From Pezizomycotina sp. ARF18 (Eukaryota; Ascomycota): DNA of 64,000 nucleotides. Below, piece by piece: positions 1-12,279 of the stretch. The stretch spans positions 688,752 to 752,751 of the forward strand of contig AZLU01000003.1 in the NCBI GenBank assembly GCA_002224055.1. Reading direction: 5' to 3'. How positions within the stretch are numbered: the stretch's first letter is position 1; each line of letters opens with the position of its first letter. Under the pieces are notes generated by a model. It was not told the DNA's origin, searched no databases, and saw only the letters and a list, made by a program, of their open reading frames with translations. Made by a program: the position numbers and the translations under genes.

Positions 1-1440
1 AGCTGCAAAATAACAAAAATAAAATGAAAAAAAATAAAAAATAAAAAATAAAAAAGCTCAGCAGCAGCGGATCCCGTATTTCTTCGCAGTTTCCCGTTTA
101 CGTGCTTTTGCACCGAAAGCGCGTGATTATTGCTTATAATCTCATTTTCCTGGGAAGAAACGTTAATAATATTTCATGCTATTCGCTGGTAATTTATCAC
201 AAGATAAAACCCATTTTATCGATAATAAAAAAAAAGTCCCATATCTCTCTCCGCAGGTGGCTTCTCCAGAAAAATACGGGTTCGGGGATTTACTTTGCCG
301 GCCTTATAGGTACTGTACTTAATTAGTACTTAAGTAGGTAACCCTTACAATAATGTAGTGATGTTTCTCCACAATTTAGATGTTCACTCAAATTCCATCG
401 GGGCAATTGGTCGAGGGGCGGGGTAGTATCGTCGGCGACCTCAAAGCTACCTCATATGTTATATAATAATAAGTGCTTACCTCAAAACCTAGTGGGTCTA
501 TATATCGTGAAATTTCGCAATAATCTCTCGTGTAATAGCCTCTATTTGTAAGTCGAAATCTTTAATGTACGACATATAATCGTCAGTAAGTATCATATTC
601 TAGCCAACGTTCCTTTAAGGGATCAAGATGCGTGTAGAGCTAGAAACGGACAGGATATTGCTGGTAGCTATCTTTTAGATCCAGGGACATTTCGTAACCA
701 GATCTTCAGCCCCAGCATTCTAGAAACCATATGGAACATTAGGAGTCAGGAAATATATCCTCTGATCAGCCCTAGTTGAAGATTCCAGGACTTGACAGGT
801 CTGGTGCATAGAATACCGCCATTACTTTTGATTATCTGGTATTAAATTAAGATTGTAATACTACTTACTATATACTATCTACTGTAATAAATTTTACATA
901 ATACATCTACAGCAGGCTCGAACTGTCTATGTGAAAGGCGGAACCGATACTTTATACTCGCTATTCTTTTCCAAAGATATTCGAAAATCTAGAGTATAGA
1001 TGAGACGAAAATGAATTCCGCTATATGCACGATCCCACAAAGACGGAAACGGGTAGTAGTATACTGGATGGATCCCCCGAATCGTGATCCTCCACAAAAA
1101 CCCACAAGACCAATTTAAAAGGCCACAACATTAAAAGGATGTAAAAGAGGGAAAAGCTATAATACAAGGCAGAAGAAATGAAAAAGAAACAGTACCGTAG
1201 TTTTAAAAACGTACATCATGTAACCCAGACGAAAAAATTCTCCAACGCTTGAGAAGAAAAAAGAAAACAAAGAAAAAACTTTAAGTGTCATGTAAAGAAG
1301 TAATCCTTCTGTTTAGATATAAAAAGTGGAATGCAGAATAAAGAAAATCGAGATCAACAATTGAAGAAAACCGTGATCAGTTGAAATGCAAAACTCGTCC
1401 GCCTTTTTTTGGTTCTTCTTCCCAAGGCGGTTAACGATGA
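1..1440. other. Gene-poor left end, no supported gene
   Basis: The first 60 bases are an A-rich low-complexity tract. The rest holds only short open frames (the longest is about 74 codons, at 102-326, with no recognisable motif). It is the 3' flank of the minus-strand MAM3 gene, so part of the last 100-200 bases may be its 3' UTR. I see no RNA gene here. Confidence 0.5.
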
Positions 1441-1452
1441 CGCTGCCGTTTC

Positions 1453-3890
1453 CTAAAATCGGCTTTGATCTGGTCGGAGAAGGAATGCTATGTCTTCCCG
1501 AGCAAACTTGTCCCTCGTCCGCGTCATCGTCTTCACCCCCCCTTCCTCCTCCGGCGCCCTCGTCCGGTGAGTCACCGGTCAGCAGATCGATGGGCCCACC
1601 GTTGCTCGTCGCTTTCTTCTTCTTCTTCTTCCTCTCTTCTTGCTCGACTCGCCTCCGTCGCTAGGCTGCTGCGACGGCGACGGCGCGTCCGCGACAGATT
1701 CTCCCGGAGCCGCCGAGCGGTGTCCTCGGAGACTCCTCGGAATCGCTACTGCTAGTAGCCTCGACGATGACCTTCTTGACACCGCCGATCTCCTTGTTGA
1801 TCTCGATTAAGCTGCCAGTCTTGACTTCTTGAACGAGTACTCTGACGACGGGGAGCCGTTCCCGCTGCGGCTACTATGCCCGCTTCCGGGTCTCGGGGTC
1901 TTTCGTAATACCGGTATGTTCGAAGAAATAGTCGCGTTGCGCGTTGTCTGGTTCGCCTCTTCGGTTCGTCCTCCTCGAAAACGTTTTCGTGCTGATCGGA
2001 TGATCTGTTAAGTGCGTGTGAAGGGGCGTGGAGTGATCCGCGAAGGAAACCTGACGCTTCGGCTTGATGGGCGAGCTGATCAAGATGTTCTTACCATGAT
2101 CCTCAGCTACTGCGCCGGTCTTGATTTTTACGGTTTTGCTCAGCGTCTTCTTGGGGTTAGAGGCTTGGTTGCTAGGTCCGAGATGTCTAAGGCTTTCTGC
2201 GAGGGCAGGAGGCAAATTTCCTCCCGAGAGCTTGCGCCTGAGAGGAAAGAGGGACGTATCGAATGAGATTCGACCACCATCAGTCTCGACACTCCTACGC
2301 GGTGGTGCGGATGCTTTCCTCGACATGCGTATGGGCATTGGCATTTGCATGCTGTTCTTCCGCGTCAGCTTCGGCAATGGCACCAGCGATTTCGTTTGCG
2401 GCGGCGGATACGACATCATTAGACATCTTATCTGCGGGACAACGTGGGAAGACCATGTGCGGCGGGCGATGGGGGCTGGGTTCAGACGGCGGATGGCTTT
2501 GTGTACGTCAATGTAGACATCGCTTTCGTCAATGATTTCTTCGCCGATCAGCTCCTCAATGACGTCCTCGAGTGTTACTACGCCAAGGGCACCGTAGTTT
2601 TCACCGGGGTATTCGGAAACAAGCACCATGTGGGACTAAAAGGAAACCAAAGTTTAGCCGAATGCGTCCGAAGTGAGAAAAAGAAAATATTGGGCATGTG
2701 TAATTTTCTTATCTTACCTTTCCTTCCTGGAAGAAATTGACAATATCCAAGCAGCTAGTCTCCGGGGCGGTTTCTGGAAGCGTGGCGAGCGAGAAATCCG
2801 AAACCTTGAGCCCGTCCTCGGGTCGTACGTGATCAGCATTTTGACGAGGAGCATGCCGATAAAATTTGTAGGCTCCCGGGGGCGTGAATGGTATTCGACT
2901 GTATCCGGCGCACAGGATGCTATCCATGGTTTCCTCGTCGAGAACAGTGTCGGCACTCATGATGAACACGTCTTCCATGGGAGTCATGATGTTTCGACCG
3001 GTTTTTCCTTCAAATCCAATACCGCCGAGATGATCGTGACCTCATCTTGGTTCAATCTATCCGCCGGGGTGGGGCCCAGTGTCTTGTGCAACGTTACGAG
3101 AGTCTTCAATCCAGCCTTTTTGTACGTCGTGCCGTGATCTTCACCGAGAATGTGGTCGAGAAGCAGAGCTGTCGGGTATGCTATGGGATACATCAAATAC
3201 ATGAGGAAAAGGACGAATGGTGATAAGTATGCTCCGATCGAGAGACCGTAGCGGACGCAGACGGATTGCGGGATGATTTCGCCGAAAATGACTGGATTCC
3301 ACCAGGAAGTCACTGATTAGCACATAGTCGACAAGCAATCATGGAAAAAGTCGTAAAAAAAAAAAAAGAAAAAAAAAAAAAGAAAAGAAAAGAAAAGACA
3401 TACCAATCAAGATCGTAGAAGAGAGGACGGCAGGCCATCCGCCACCCAATCCCCTATCCAAAACGATCGGAAGCGTTTCGTTCGTTATAACATTGCTTAG
3501 CAGAAGCGTGACGAGAACCCAATGTTTCCCCCTTTTCAACAGACGCAGCACACTCTTCGCGTGCTTCTTCTCGTTCGCATCACCGGATTGTTCGATAACC
3601 TGCAAATAAATTTCGTCCTGTCCCATCAGGCCCAGCGTGAGGCCTGCGAAAACGCCGCCGAGGAGCACGAGGGTGATCGACACGCCGATGTAGAGCCAAA
3701 ATTGCCCGGACTGCGGATTCTTCTTGACATCGTCCTTGACTGCGTGGAGTTTGTGGGCGTGAGAGTGAGAGGCCTTGTGCATGAGAGGGTATGAATGTAA
3801 GGCCGGGAGTTGTGCCATGATGAGGAGGAGGCCTCTCAGGATTGAGGTGCCAATGCTCCTCCGAGCCATGGGAGACACGGATAGCGTCAT
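1453..3890 (-). CDS. MAM3: Mam3/CNNM-type DUF21-CBS membrane protein
   Basis: Homologue of yeast Mam3, a vacuolar or organelle membrane protein of the CNNM/CorC family linked to metal (Mg, Mn) homeostasis. From the start at 3890 (or the second Met at 3869) there is a hydrophobic leader, then a DUF21 domain with TM segments, including [20 protein letters not shown] and [17 protein letters not shown]. Intron 1 (3403-3291, GTATGT donor) is followed by [16 protein letters not shown], more TM segments, and a CBS pair beginning [20 protein letters not shown]. Intron 2 (2717-2636, GTAAGA donor) precedes [17 protein letters not shown]. The tail is long, polar and Lys/Arg-rich, and the exact stop is uncertain because the frame changes near the end; 1453 is my best choice. 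Frame changes are seen near 2973, twice in 2830-2890, and in the tail near 1690. The size, about 740 residues, fits the fungal family. Family assignment is secure. Confidence 0.9.
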
Positions 3891-4399
3891 CGTCCGAACT
3901 ACCTCCTCCGAGAGGAACCACTCGTACCAATGAACTTCAGGAATGTAAAAGGATAAGAAAAACACAAAGATAAAAAAAAAAAAAAAAAGATAAGTATATC
4001 GATATACAATATGAAGAATGCACCAGATGTCAGCTCGTCAAGTTCAGGAGCATCTTCACTTCCTGATAGTTAGTAGTATTGAAGAGAAAGTGCTGACGAA
4101 ATCTAAGGAAATAATGGGGGAGAGGGGTGGGAAATTTAATATGGGCAAAATTACTTTTAGTGCTGGGTGATCTCTGTCGGTATTTTTTCATATTATCATT
4201 GGTGTTGCATTGTATGTATGCACTAATTTAATAGTACGCAGTATTTTCCCTCCAGCCACTTAAAAAAAGGGGATTATTATTTTAGGGGGGGACGAGACAC
4301 ACACACAGCAAGGACAGCGGTGACAAGACAAGACCACCATGCAAGCAAGCTACGAAAAGAAAATTTAAAATTAAAAAAAAAGAATTAGAATTAAAATTA

Positions 4400-4433
<34 letters not shown>

Positions 4434-4644
4434 GTTGAAGATAGTAAGAGACTAGGCTAAGAGTCCGTGCAAGTTAAGTTATCCACCAAAAAAATCCTGC
4501 AGCCCTATTGACAATTGCTCTATTCCATCGTCCAACCACGAGCCAGCAGCGACCGGCCATCGTCGTCATCTTTCCTAGTCTTTCCTTTCTTGTCAACTGC
4601 CTTGCCGAAGCGACCGAGAGTGATTCCCCTGTTCCCTAGCTTTA
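3891..4644. other. Intergenic, upstream of MAM3, with A-rich tract
   Basis: Upstream flank of MAM3. It contains an A-rich stretch around 4358-4431 ending in a run of about 28 As, a short CA repeat near 4300, and no coding signal. No clear TATA or CCAAT arrangement could be assigned. Confidence 0.4.
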
Positions 4645-5064
4645 ATGGTACAGTACAGTAAGATAAATCGAGAAGCTGGTTCTCGAGAAAACGTTTATAA
4701 CCTTAATGACCGACTCTATAATATTTCCTCTTTCGCCCGAGGATCGGCCTCTTTTCTAAACTATTCTGGAGCCTCCATGGCCGTTGCGATAGCACGTCAG
4801 CGGTATTGTGCTTTCACTTTCCCGTACGAGTTACAACACGGCAAGCACTTGACTTGGCGTTCCTTCAGGGGATCTGTGGAGGAACCTGTCACCCGCGATC
4901 CGCGAGGTGGAGAATACAGGGGATTAAAGAAGTCCAAGACATGTCCGCTGCGTATAAGCTCGCTCGATCCGAAGGCGAGACTTCTCTTATCTACATCTTT
5001 ACCAGCTATTTGTGGAGAATTCGGAAGGAATTCAGGTAGCTTGGCGAATTGTTTGCAGGATTGA
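4645..5064 (+). CDS. Hypothetical 139-residue open frame
   Basis: A single uninterrupted frame from ATG at 4645 to a stop at 5064. The translation has no signal peptide, no TM segment and no motif I recognise. A second frame over 4806-5039 is also open, so composition alone does not decide which, if either, is coding. It lies alone between MAM3 and a 4 kb gene-poor stretch. It could be a chance open frame. Confidence 0.2.
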   Translation: MVQYSKINREAGSRENVYNLNDRLYNISSFARGSASFLNYSGASMAVAIARQRYCAFTFPYELQHGKHLTWRSFRGSVEEPVTRDPRGGEYRGLKKSKTCPLRISSLDPKARLLLSTSLPAICGEFGRNSGSLANCLQD

Positions 5065-8000
5065 ACGATAAGACGTCTTGGTGATACGTTACAATGCGTC
5101 TCCTGGCGGTATTAATTGAGCTGTTTAAATTTTAAATTTTAAATTTTTTCCATCCCATTGGCATTTATCGGAACACTTCACATTGAGGGGATTTACACGT
5201 CAAATATCAATCAATATAAACTGTGGGGTATTACTCCGGTTTCCGATCGCCATGAATTACACATTCGATGTCGTGATCAGATATTCCTCTGCTTCATTTT
5301 CACATCCCTACCTGGGCCAAGAGAATGAGAATATCTATACTTAGTATATACAAACCATTAATTCACTTATAGAGACCAGTACTAAGGAATGAGATTCATC
5401 TGAATTCCGCACTCGTGAGATAGAGGTAAAGCTCAGCAGGTTCTGTAATAATTACTATCAGGAGAATATATTATATAACTGTCGTTTGCAGGGTAGCGAA
5501 ATATCCCAGGCCTCGGAGGATGAACTGGTAAATACTACGGCCGATAAACGATAGAGCAGCATCATAAAAATTCCCTTTGTCTAGTTGTTGAGCGCAGAAC
5601 TGGGACTTGCATCCCCAGATTTCAGAGCGTAGAAGCATATATTCAGTGGCCATTCAAGCTTGTCAAGAAGCCTTATAAAGAGATTGAAGCGGGTGCATTG
5701 AAAAATAATATTCGATACTCTAGCAGCTACACGTGCTGAAGGGATTCTGATATGAGCACGTCATACAGGTTGCGTAACAGTTCTTCTTGGGGTTTCACAA
5801 ATTAAAAAAAAAAAAATTTAACTTTTTTTCTTGCTAAAGGCAATTATAAGAATATACAGCAGCTTATAGATCTCATTGATTTATAGGTTGGACGTCTTAC
5901 GGTTAACGATTATATCTCTGGTATATTTTCTTATGTCTACGATCAAAAGTGAAAATTAAAAGATCACATGGCTAGTGCAGGTTGTTACCCATGTTAAACA
6001 GATTCACATTGCCGATTCTAATTGCGAAAAGCATAAAGGGCATGATAGCTTATTGATCTTTCAAGTTTAACATTGCCTCTAAGAAACGAGTGAGCAGCTG
6101 CGTTTCTTAATAAATTTCTGAAACTGAAAACAAAGAAAACTCTCCTCCCTTCTTTTTCTACGAATACTGATGAAACTTGCCTGTGGTCTTTGGAATTACT
6201 TAAGTAGGTATCGAAAAGTAGCAAACCTTGATCTAAACTACTAAATGCAAAATTTCAATACAGTTATTCTCAAATTTATCGTTAGCTTCACCATTTAGCC
6301 GGGGACGGTTCACCAAGTTGGCCATATAATCTTGTTGACATTGGGCCTGATGTAGCCTAAACTGTGAAACATCAAATGATTGCCTTCATCATACCCGCCA
6401 TCTTGCATTGTGTATACCAATCACTCGATGCGATCTAACATTCCTCAAAGCTTATTATGACGCCGTTTCAGATTGAAAATCTCGCCATACGTGTTCAATT
6501 CGTGCTGTATTGTAACGTCGCCTCTCTCTGCGTATTGCAGGCCAGTATGAGCTTGAGATTCTGTCGAGTTGGCTTTGAACTCACTGTCATTCAACGTCGT
6601 GGCTGTAAACCGTCAGCTTTGTAGATGTGGTTTCTGGGACTTCGTATACAACTGCTACTTTACAAAACACATCATGGCATGAAGCTAACTATATATAATA
6701 CGCTGCGCTCTGCAGTATTACGGTGATGACGACCAATTCACTTTACATTAACTCTGGTTAGCTGAAGGTATATATACGGTGCCTATGGTTGCAAGTACTT
6801 ACATTCCGGCCTGAACTGCGACTACCTAAGTAATATCAACTATCTCGAGTTTTACTCATAAGATGCTTTAAGCTTGACTAGAAGAAACAATGGCCCGTGG
6901 AAATAAAAAAGGCCGTGGAAGTAAAAGAAGCTAGTCTCGCAGACCCCCAAAAGATCCACCTAGATAAGCGGCAATCGCAACTCTCTCCTAATGTTCTGGC
7001 GCGGATTTATCGAGATATATGTGCGAAACTCCGTTTACAATGTTTTCTATTCAAATACTATCGAGAAGCATATTCCGATAGAGAAAGACGGTCCGGGAGC
7101 AACCTTTACCTTGATATGCTCGCCGGCACTTCTCGCAATGTGGAACCGAAAATCTTAGGCGATCTTAGTTTTGGTAAGTGGCTGCAGGGGACTGTACATA
7201 TTTTGCAGCTAAAGCACAGAGGCAAATCGAAGCGCGTCAGTCATCGAATTTAGGCGGTATACGGAAGCCAGTAATGCTTCAAAATGACGGTGAACATACT
7301 GTCGCCGTGTATGACACCCAGCTCTTCTGTTCAAACAAGCGCCGTCTCGTGACGGCGGAGCCAACAGAGCGTAGGACTACCTTTCGACAATGCATATTAA
7401 GCAGTGTAAACTACCACATCCATGATCGGACTAAATTGACGTGGTACCAAAGGTATAGACGACCATATGCGCAGCTTAGAGTGGCCAATTTAAATGTTTA
7501 TATTTAAATTTAGCTAACATTTAGTCGCTAGGGCCTGGAGAACGGACCTAACGGAGATATAGGTGTATATAGAAAGTACTTGAAATCGACTTGGGCAATA
7601 AATGCCTAGCGTTTGGAGATAACTACAATTCTAGATCACCCAACGACGGCAAACATATTTTCTACGTAAATGACCCTTCGGACGAAAAAAATAAAACACT
7701 ATCGAGCGACGAAGTTAAAAGCGCCTTTGACAATCTTGCGAGCTGGATGGATTTGAGTGAGAACAAGTCTTATTGATGTGGTTTTACGTAAGGAAATTGA
7801 TATAGTATTCAAATGTGTCCTGGATCAATGTCCTTCGCCTCTCCCTGATCAGCTGAACTAAGAAACGATGCTTTCGGGCGCCGTGCACAGTTCATCAGGC
7901 CACGATCACTCAAGCAAAGTCGGTAAACGCGGGATTGGGCTACTTACCTACTATCAAGTATACACAATTATTCGTGGCTAATTCGTCAGTTTGATCTTGT

Positions 8001-8540
8001 TCACAAAGAGTGTTCAGTGTAAGCGCACTCAACCAGTATACACTTTATCCCCACGATTGCTAGTAAAGTTCCACTCGGACACCGATGTCTTTTATATGTT
8101 GCATGTATGTTGAAGCTATATCTACTCAATAAATGAATATTGCCATATGTTGGGACTGGGGGTTACGTGAACAGACTGGCTACTTGAGAACGCACGAACG
8201 TATGCAGCAAATTGTCAGTATAGAGATATCCGTACTTGAAATCAAGGACCAATTCGTATATACGCAGTCTGAAGAATGGACGTCCGTAATTAAGCACTAT
8301 TACTCAGATAAATCAAAGTAATGGAATTGCTGGCGGGTGGCAAGCCTTTTTACTGTAGCGTAATAATGCAATTACCTGCCCCCTATATCTCTAGTCACCT
8401 TAAATAGCAAAAACGAAAGTGTTTCTTCAACCAAATCCAATCGCAAGCGTGGAGCACGGCAGTGATCCCAATATGATCTGCTTTACGTAATCAAACATAA
8501 AGCGTAATTCCCACGACTTCGAAGGTACGGGACAATAAAA
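5065..8540. other. Gene-poor stretch with open-frame fragments
   Basis: About 3.5 kb without a recognisable gene. The only protein-like part is 6894-7510 on the plus strand. An ATG in good context (6892) begins a basic peptide (MARGNKKGRGSKRS), and overlapping frames (6897-7253 and 7178-7507) carry mixed-composition sequence that switches frame around 7180. A further open frame lies at 7591-7776. None has a known motif. They may be pieces of one decayed gene. The remainder is AT-leaning with no clear repeat. Confidence 0.35.
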
Positions 8541-8548
8541 ACTTGTGT

Positions 8549-8681
8549 TCTCACACTAGTGTGAGATGTAAAATCTGGGTTTTTAGGGCTACTTCTATCC
8601 TCTGGATAAAGTAGCCAGTTTTTTGTTCCGCCCAGGTTCGAATCCTACTGTTGTTGAGCTTTTTTTTTTTTTTTTTTTTTT
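8549..8681 (+). ncRNA. Candidate Pol III-type structured element
   Basis: Four things sit in 133 bases. First, a perfect 18-base palindrome at 8549-8566 (TCTCACACTAGTGTGAGA). Second, a strong hairpin at 8587-8616 whose arms are GGCTACTT/AAGTAGCC with an inner TATCC/GGATA. Third, an exact tRNA B-box-like string GGTTCGAATCC at 8635-8645. Fourth, a run of 22 Ts from 8660. A T run after a B box is what a Pol III unit would show. No tRNA cloverleaf can be folded: there is no matching acceptor, and the T stem has only about three pairs. A tRNA-derived SINE remnant or a decayed tRNA is equally possible. No A box is obvious. Confidence 0.25.
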
Positions 8682-9408
8682 GGCTAGACTTTCGAGTTTA
8701 TATAGAACTACTAGAAGGCAAGTTTTGACTACATGCTTTCGTCTCGATGAATCCTCTAAGAGCATTGAGGACCTGTGACAATAAAGAGTTCATTTGCACA
8801 GCAAGTTGCATTTTGTAACTTGAAGAAGGAACTATACATACACATATGTACGTTTCTTGTTGGTTGAAGTAGTATAACCCTTGATCGAGAAATGCGTATA
8901 GTTCAAGCTCGATGTATCTGGACGCCCAGCTAGTTAATTGGTCTAAATATAAAGCTTCTCACAAGTCTTTTTCCAGTCTCAACAAGCACAAATTCGGAGT
9001 CATGATTGTTGTTCAGTTGCTCAAAGTGTGATGTCTGCTCCCGCGTCGGCGCTTGCTTCGCCTATTTTCGTGCGGTGCGCTTAACGCAATTACGTAATCT
9101 CGCGGCGAACTAAAATGGCTCCCGAATTTTCCTTTTTTTTCTTACTGCTCTTCCAAGGAACTAAAGGTCACACAAATTTTTTCCCTCCAAATCCTTCCAA
9201 CTTTTTCTTTCCCTCACCTCAACATCTCCAAAAACCTTGTACCGCGTTCCCGTAGATCGATACCGCATATACCTTGTTAACTTCACCAGAAAACGCGCCC
9301 TTGGTTCTGCATGACTGCGCCATTAGCCGTCAGGTTGCGATACCGTACAGCATTGACGAACAAGAAACCGATCTAATCAGAAAAGAGACCGAAAAGCAAA
9401 CAAAGACG
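8682..9408. other. Upstream flank of the ataxin-10 homologue
   Basis: No gene is seen. The last 250 bases are pyrimidine-rich with several CTTCC/TTTTC runs, typical of a fungal promoter and 5' leader. An open frame without ATG runs into the CTR86 exon from about 9274. The N-terminal part of that gene might therefore start upstream or through another exon. Confidence 0.35.
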
Positions 9409-12279
9409 ATGACACAATTCCTTCCGGAGCTCTTGCTCACCGTCCTGTTCGGCATTGAAGCCTCGTTTACGCACCCTGGCTTCCTGACGGCGGACAAGGA
9501 GAAACTGGGCGACCGTGAGCTTAAAGAAATCATCAAGAAGACGCAGCAGAGCTCTGAAGCTAGGTAAGCTCCCACACGTGACCTTTTGGGAGATTTGGTT
9601 TTTGGAGGCGGTGGAGTGAGCTCGCTGACTGTGGTATTGTTTTCTGTAGAGAGGTTCTAGCATTTAACCCGAAGGTATGGGCGGCGATGACGGAGACACT
9701 GAAAGCGGGGATATCGCAGCTGGTCGGCTCGTACGTTTCCTCCGATCCAAAACTCGCCGGCGTGAAGAGCCTCGGCGGCCCGGTACCTCTTTCCGCCAAA
9801 CCGAAACCGTTAGCCACGACAGCGAAGCAGCAGAACGCAACGGCGACAGCTACAACGTCATCCGCAGCGAAACCTCCGGGATCACCGACATCCTCGAAGA
9901 AATCGCCGTCCGCGCCCGCATCGACATCGAAGGGGAAGTCGCCGAGCGAAGCCGACAAGGATAACTCACTGCAGCTGCTGGCGAAGTTACACCGCGACCT
10001 AACGTATTCGATGATACCACCGCTACCGAGCGCGCCGCTGGAGCATGAACCATGTACGGCGGAGCACCACGATTCGTCGTGCGCGTGTTCTTTCGGGGCG
10101 GACATTAAGACACGAAGGAGAAGATGTACTTGCTTCCGAGGGTGGGAGATTTGGTCGTGCTGGGGAGGAATTTGCTTGCGGCGAAGGAGAGGAGCCAGGA
10201 TTTAGCAGCGTATGTTTTTGTGTATGCCGTGATGGAATAACGACAGAGCTGACAGCTTTGCAGGGAATGGCGATTCGATGTTGAAATCAGGCGGTTGTGC
10301 GAAATATGCGTTCGGAGCACCTCGAGGGAATCTTGTAAGGAGCAATCGATATCAACCTGAAGAAAGTCTTCCGGGGCTAACGTACTCGAAACAGATCATA
10401 AGATACTAGAAACCTGCTTACAGTTCCTGAACAACCTGGTCATCGGTAACGAGAAGCAAAAGATGTCACTATGGATGCACCTGTTCGTACCCGGTTCGAC
10501 GAGACTCTTCGAAGCTGCAAAGCGTAAGGCGCTGCGACAGATCAAATCCGGTGCGTGGAAGGCGATGAGCGCGGTCATGCAAGATAAAAAGTTTGAGATG
10601 GATTTCGAAAAGTTTAATATGGAGCTGGATATCACGAAGCCGCTGTTAGAGGACCAAGAGTGTAGGATGAGCTTCTTCCCTATGGTACCGATGATGTTGT
10701 CGCCGAAGGAGATGATGCCGTTCTTGATGATTATACACGGTGGTATGGGCAGATTGAGGGAATGGACCATACGAGACAAGCAATGCGTTGGTATGTTCGA
10801 TCTGTACCTCCTTATTCTAGGGGAGAAGTGCTGACCCACGATGTAGTAAGATGATGCTAGCTTCGGAGGCTGGTCTAGGAGTTATCGGAGGCCTTCTCAT
10901 GTACTTCGATATGTGGTACGACATCGACGACCGTGTATGCTTCGACCTTGTTCTCGAAATCGTGGAGACGATCTATAACGACGGTCTGATAATCTATCTC
11001 TACGAGAGCCTTCAGGATTACGTCGATGGGCAGGATTACACTCTTGAGTAAGTACCAGCGAGACCTAATTTTATTAGTTACTGTGCTAACCTCTTGAAGC
11101 GGCGTTCACTCTATGACCCCCCTCAGGCGATAATACTGCGAATACTCCACATCCTATTCGCACCTGCACCTGCCATGGAATCCGTACTAGAAGAAGAAAA
11201 GGAAAAAGCAAAGAAGGTTGTTCCTACCAAAGCATCTACCAAAGCTTCTGATTCCGACAAACTTTCAGGTCTAGGAGAAGTATTAGATGACGTGCTAGGT
11301 ACCAAAAAGACAAAAGCGATGAGGACCATTAAGGACGACTCAAAACTCCCGCACGCGAAACCGACGTCCGAGCTCGTCGAATTCCTCGCGACGAAGGTTT
11401 TCAAGTCGCAGCTCGCTCCTATAGTACGGGACCTTATCCTGCGGACCGGAAAGCTAAGGCAGGAAGTGGCCACCGGTGGCGCCGAGGCGGCTGAGATCGA
11501 GCATTCCGCCCCGAGCGAAGTTAGCGATATCTCGCTGTACGACGTCGAGATCAACCACGAGGCCGTGCTGTGTAACCTCGAGCTGTTCACCGTCTTCGCT
11601 GAGCAAAATGAGCCCCGCGCCGCGCTTAAGAGGTCGAACATCGTCAAGGATCTTGTTATCATGCTGCAATTACTGGAGCAGCACGTTCCGAGGGGTACGC
11701 CGAAGACGAAGCCGCCGACGCAGCAGCCGGCTGCTGAAGCTTCCGCGCAACAGCCTGCATCGCCGGCTACGGAGCAGCGACCAGACTCTTCCGATTCAGC
11801 GAAACGTCGCGCGGAATCCGAAGAACCAGGTGATGCGGCGGGCTTCATGTGGCCGTACCTAAAGAAGACGATCATCCACCTATTGTCTTTCTTGTGCGCC
11901 GGCGACAAAGCTATTCAGGATGAGATACGCGAGCTGGGAGGGATGCACACGATACTAAACATGTGCAATATTGACGATCACAATCCTTGTAAGTCAATTT
12001 ATCCTAAAGCTGCTTGGTTAATATTATTTTTGCTAACCAGTCAATGTGTATATAGACATACGCGAACACGCGGTCCTGTGTATCCGCAACCTCCTCGAAA
12101 AGAACACTGACAACCAGAAGATCGTCCGGGAGATGGAAGCCCTCAAGATACCCGTTCAGCCTGAAATCCTAGAGCAGAACGGCATGCAAGCTCACATTGA
12201 CGACCAAGGGAAGATGAAAGTAGGGCCAAAACCTGCGAACCACAGCGGCAGCGGGAAGAAAAAGAAAGGGAAGAAATGA
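9409..12279 (+). CDS. CTR86: Ataxin-10 / Ctr86 homologue
   Basis: Armadillo-type protein of the ataxin-10 family (yeast Ctr86). The clearest evidence is the C-terminal ataxin-10 domain. MHTILNMCNIDDHNP is followed, after an intron at about 11989-12055, by IREHAVLCIRNLLEKNTDNQ and ending in a Lys-rich KKKKGKK tail at 12279. Upstream are the helical stretches HILETCLQFLNNLVIGNEKQ (about 10400-10456) and RNLLAAKERSQDLAA (near 10170). The start ATG at 9409 gives a clean exon to 9563. Intron 1 is 9564-9649, and exon 2 resumes REVLAFNPKVWAAM. A low-complexity Ala/Pro/Ser/Lys segment lies at 9760-9960 and another, Gln/Pro-rich, at 11690-11830. Frame changes occur near 10060-10150, and several further small introns are likely between 10200 and 11150. 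The true N-terminus could lie further upstream. Cellular role in fungi is poorly defined. Confidence 0.8.

Noticed and set aside
1386-1782. Three overlapping open frames on both strands
   Set aside because: They are Ser/Arg-rich shadows of the low-complexity tail of MAM3, which matches the expected Lys/Arg-rich family tail on the minus strand.
8527-8660. A tRNA gene ending at the T run
   Set aside because: Only the B box fits. No acceptor pairing, no D arm and a poor T stem, so it is reported only as a candidate structured element.
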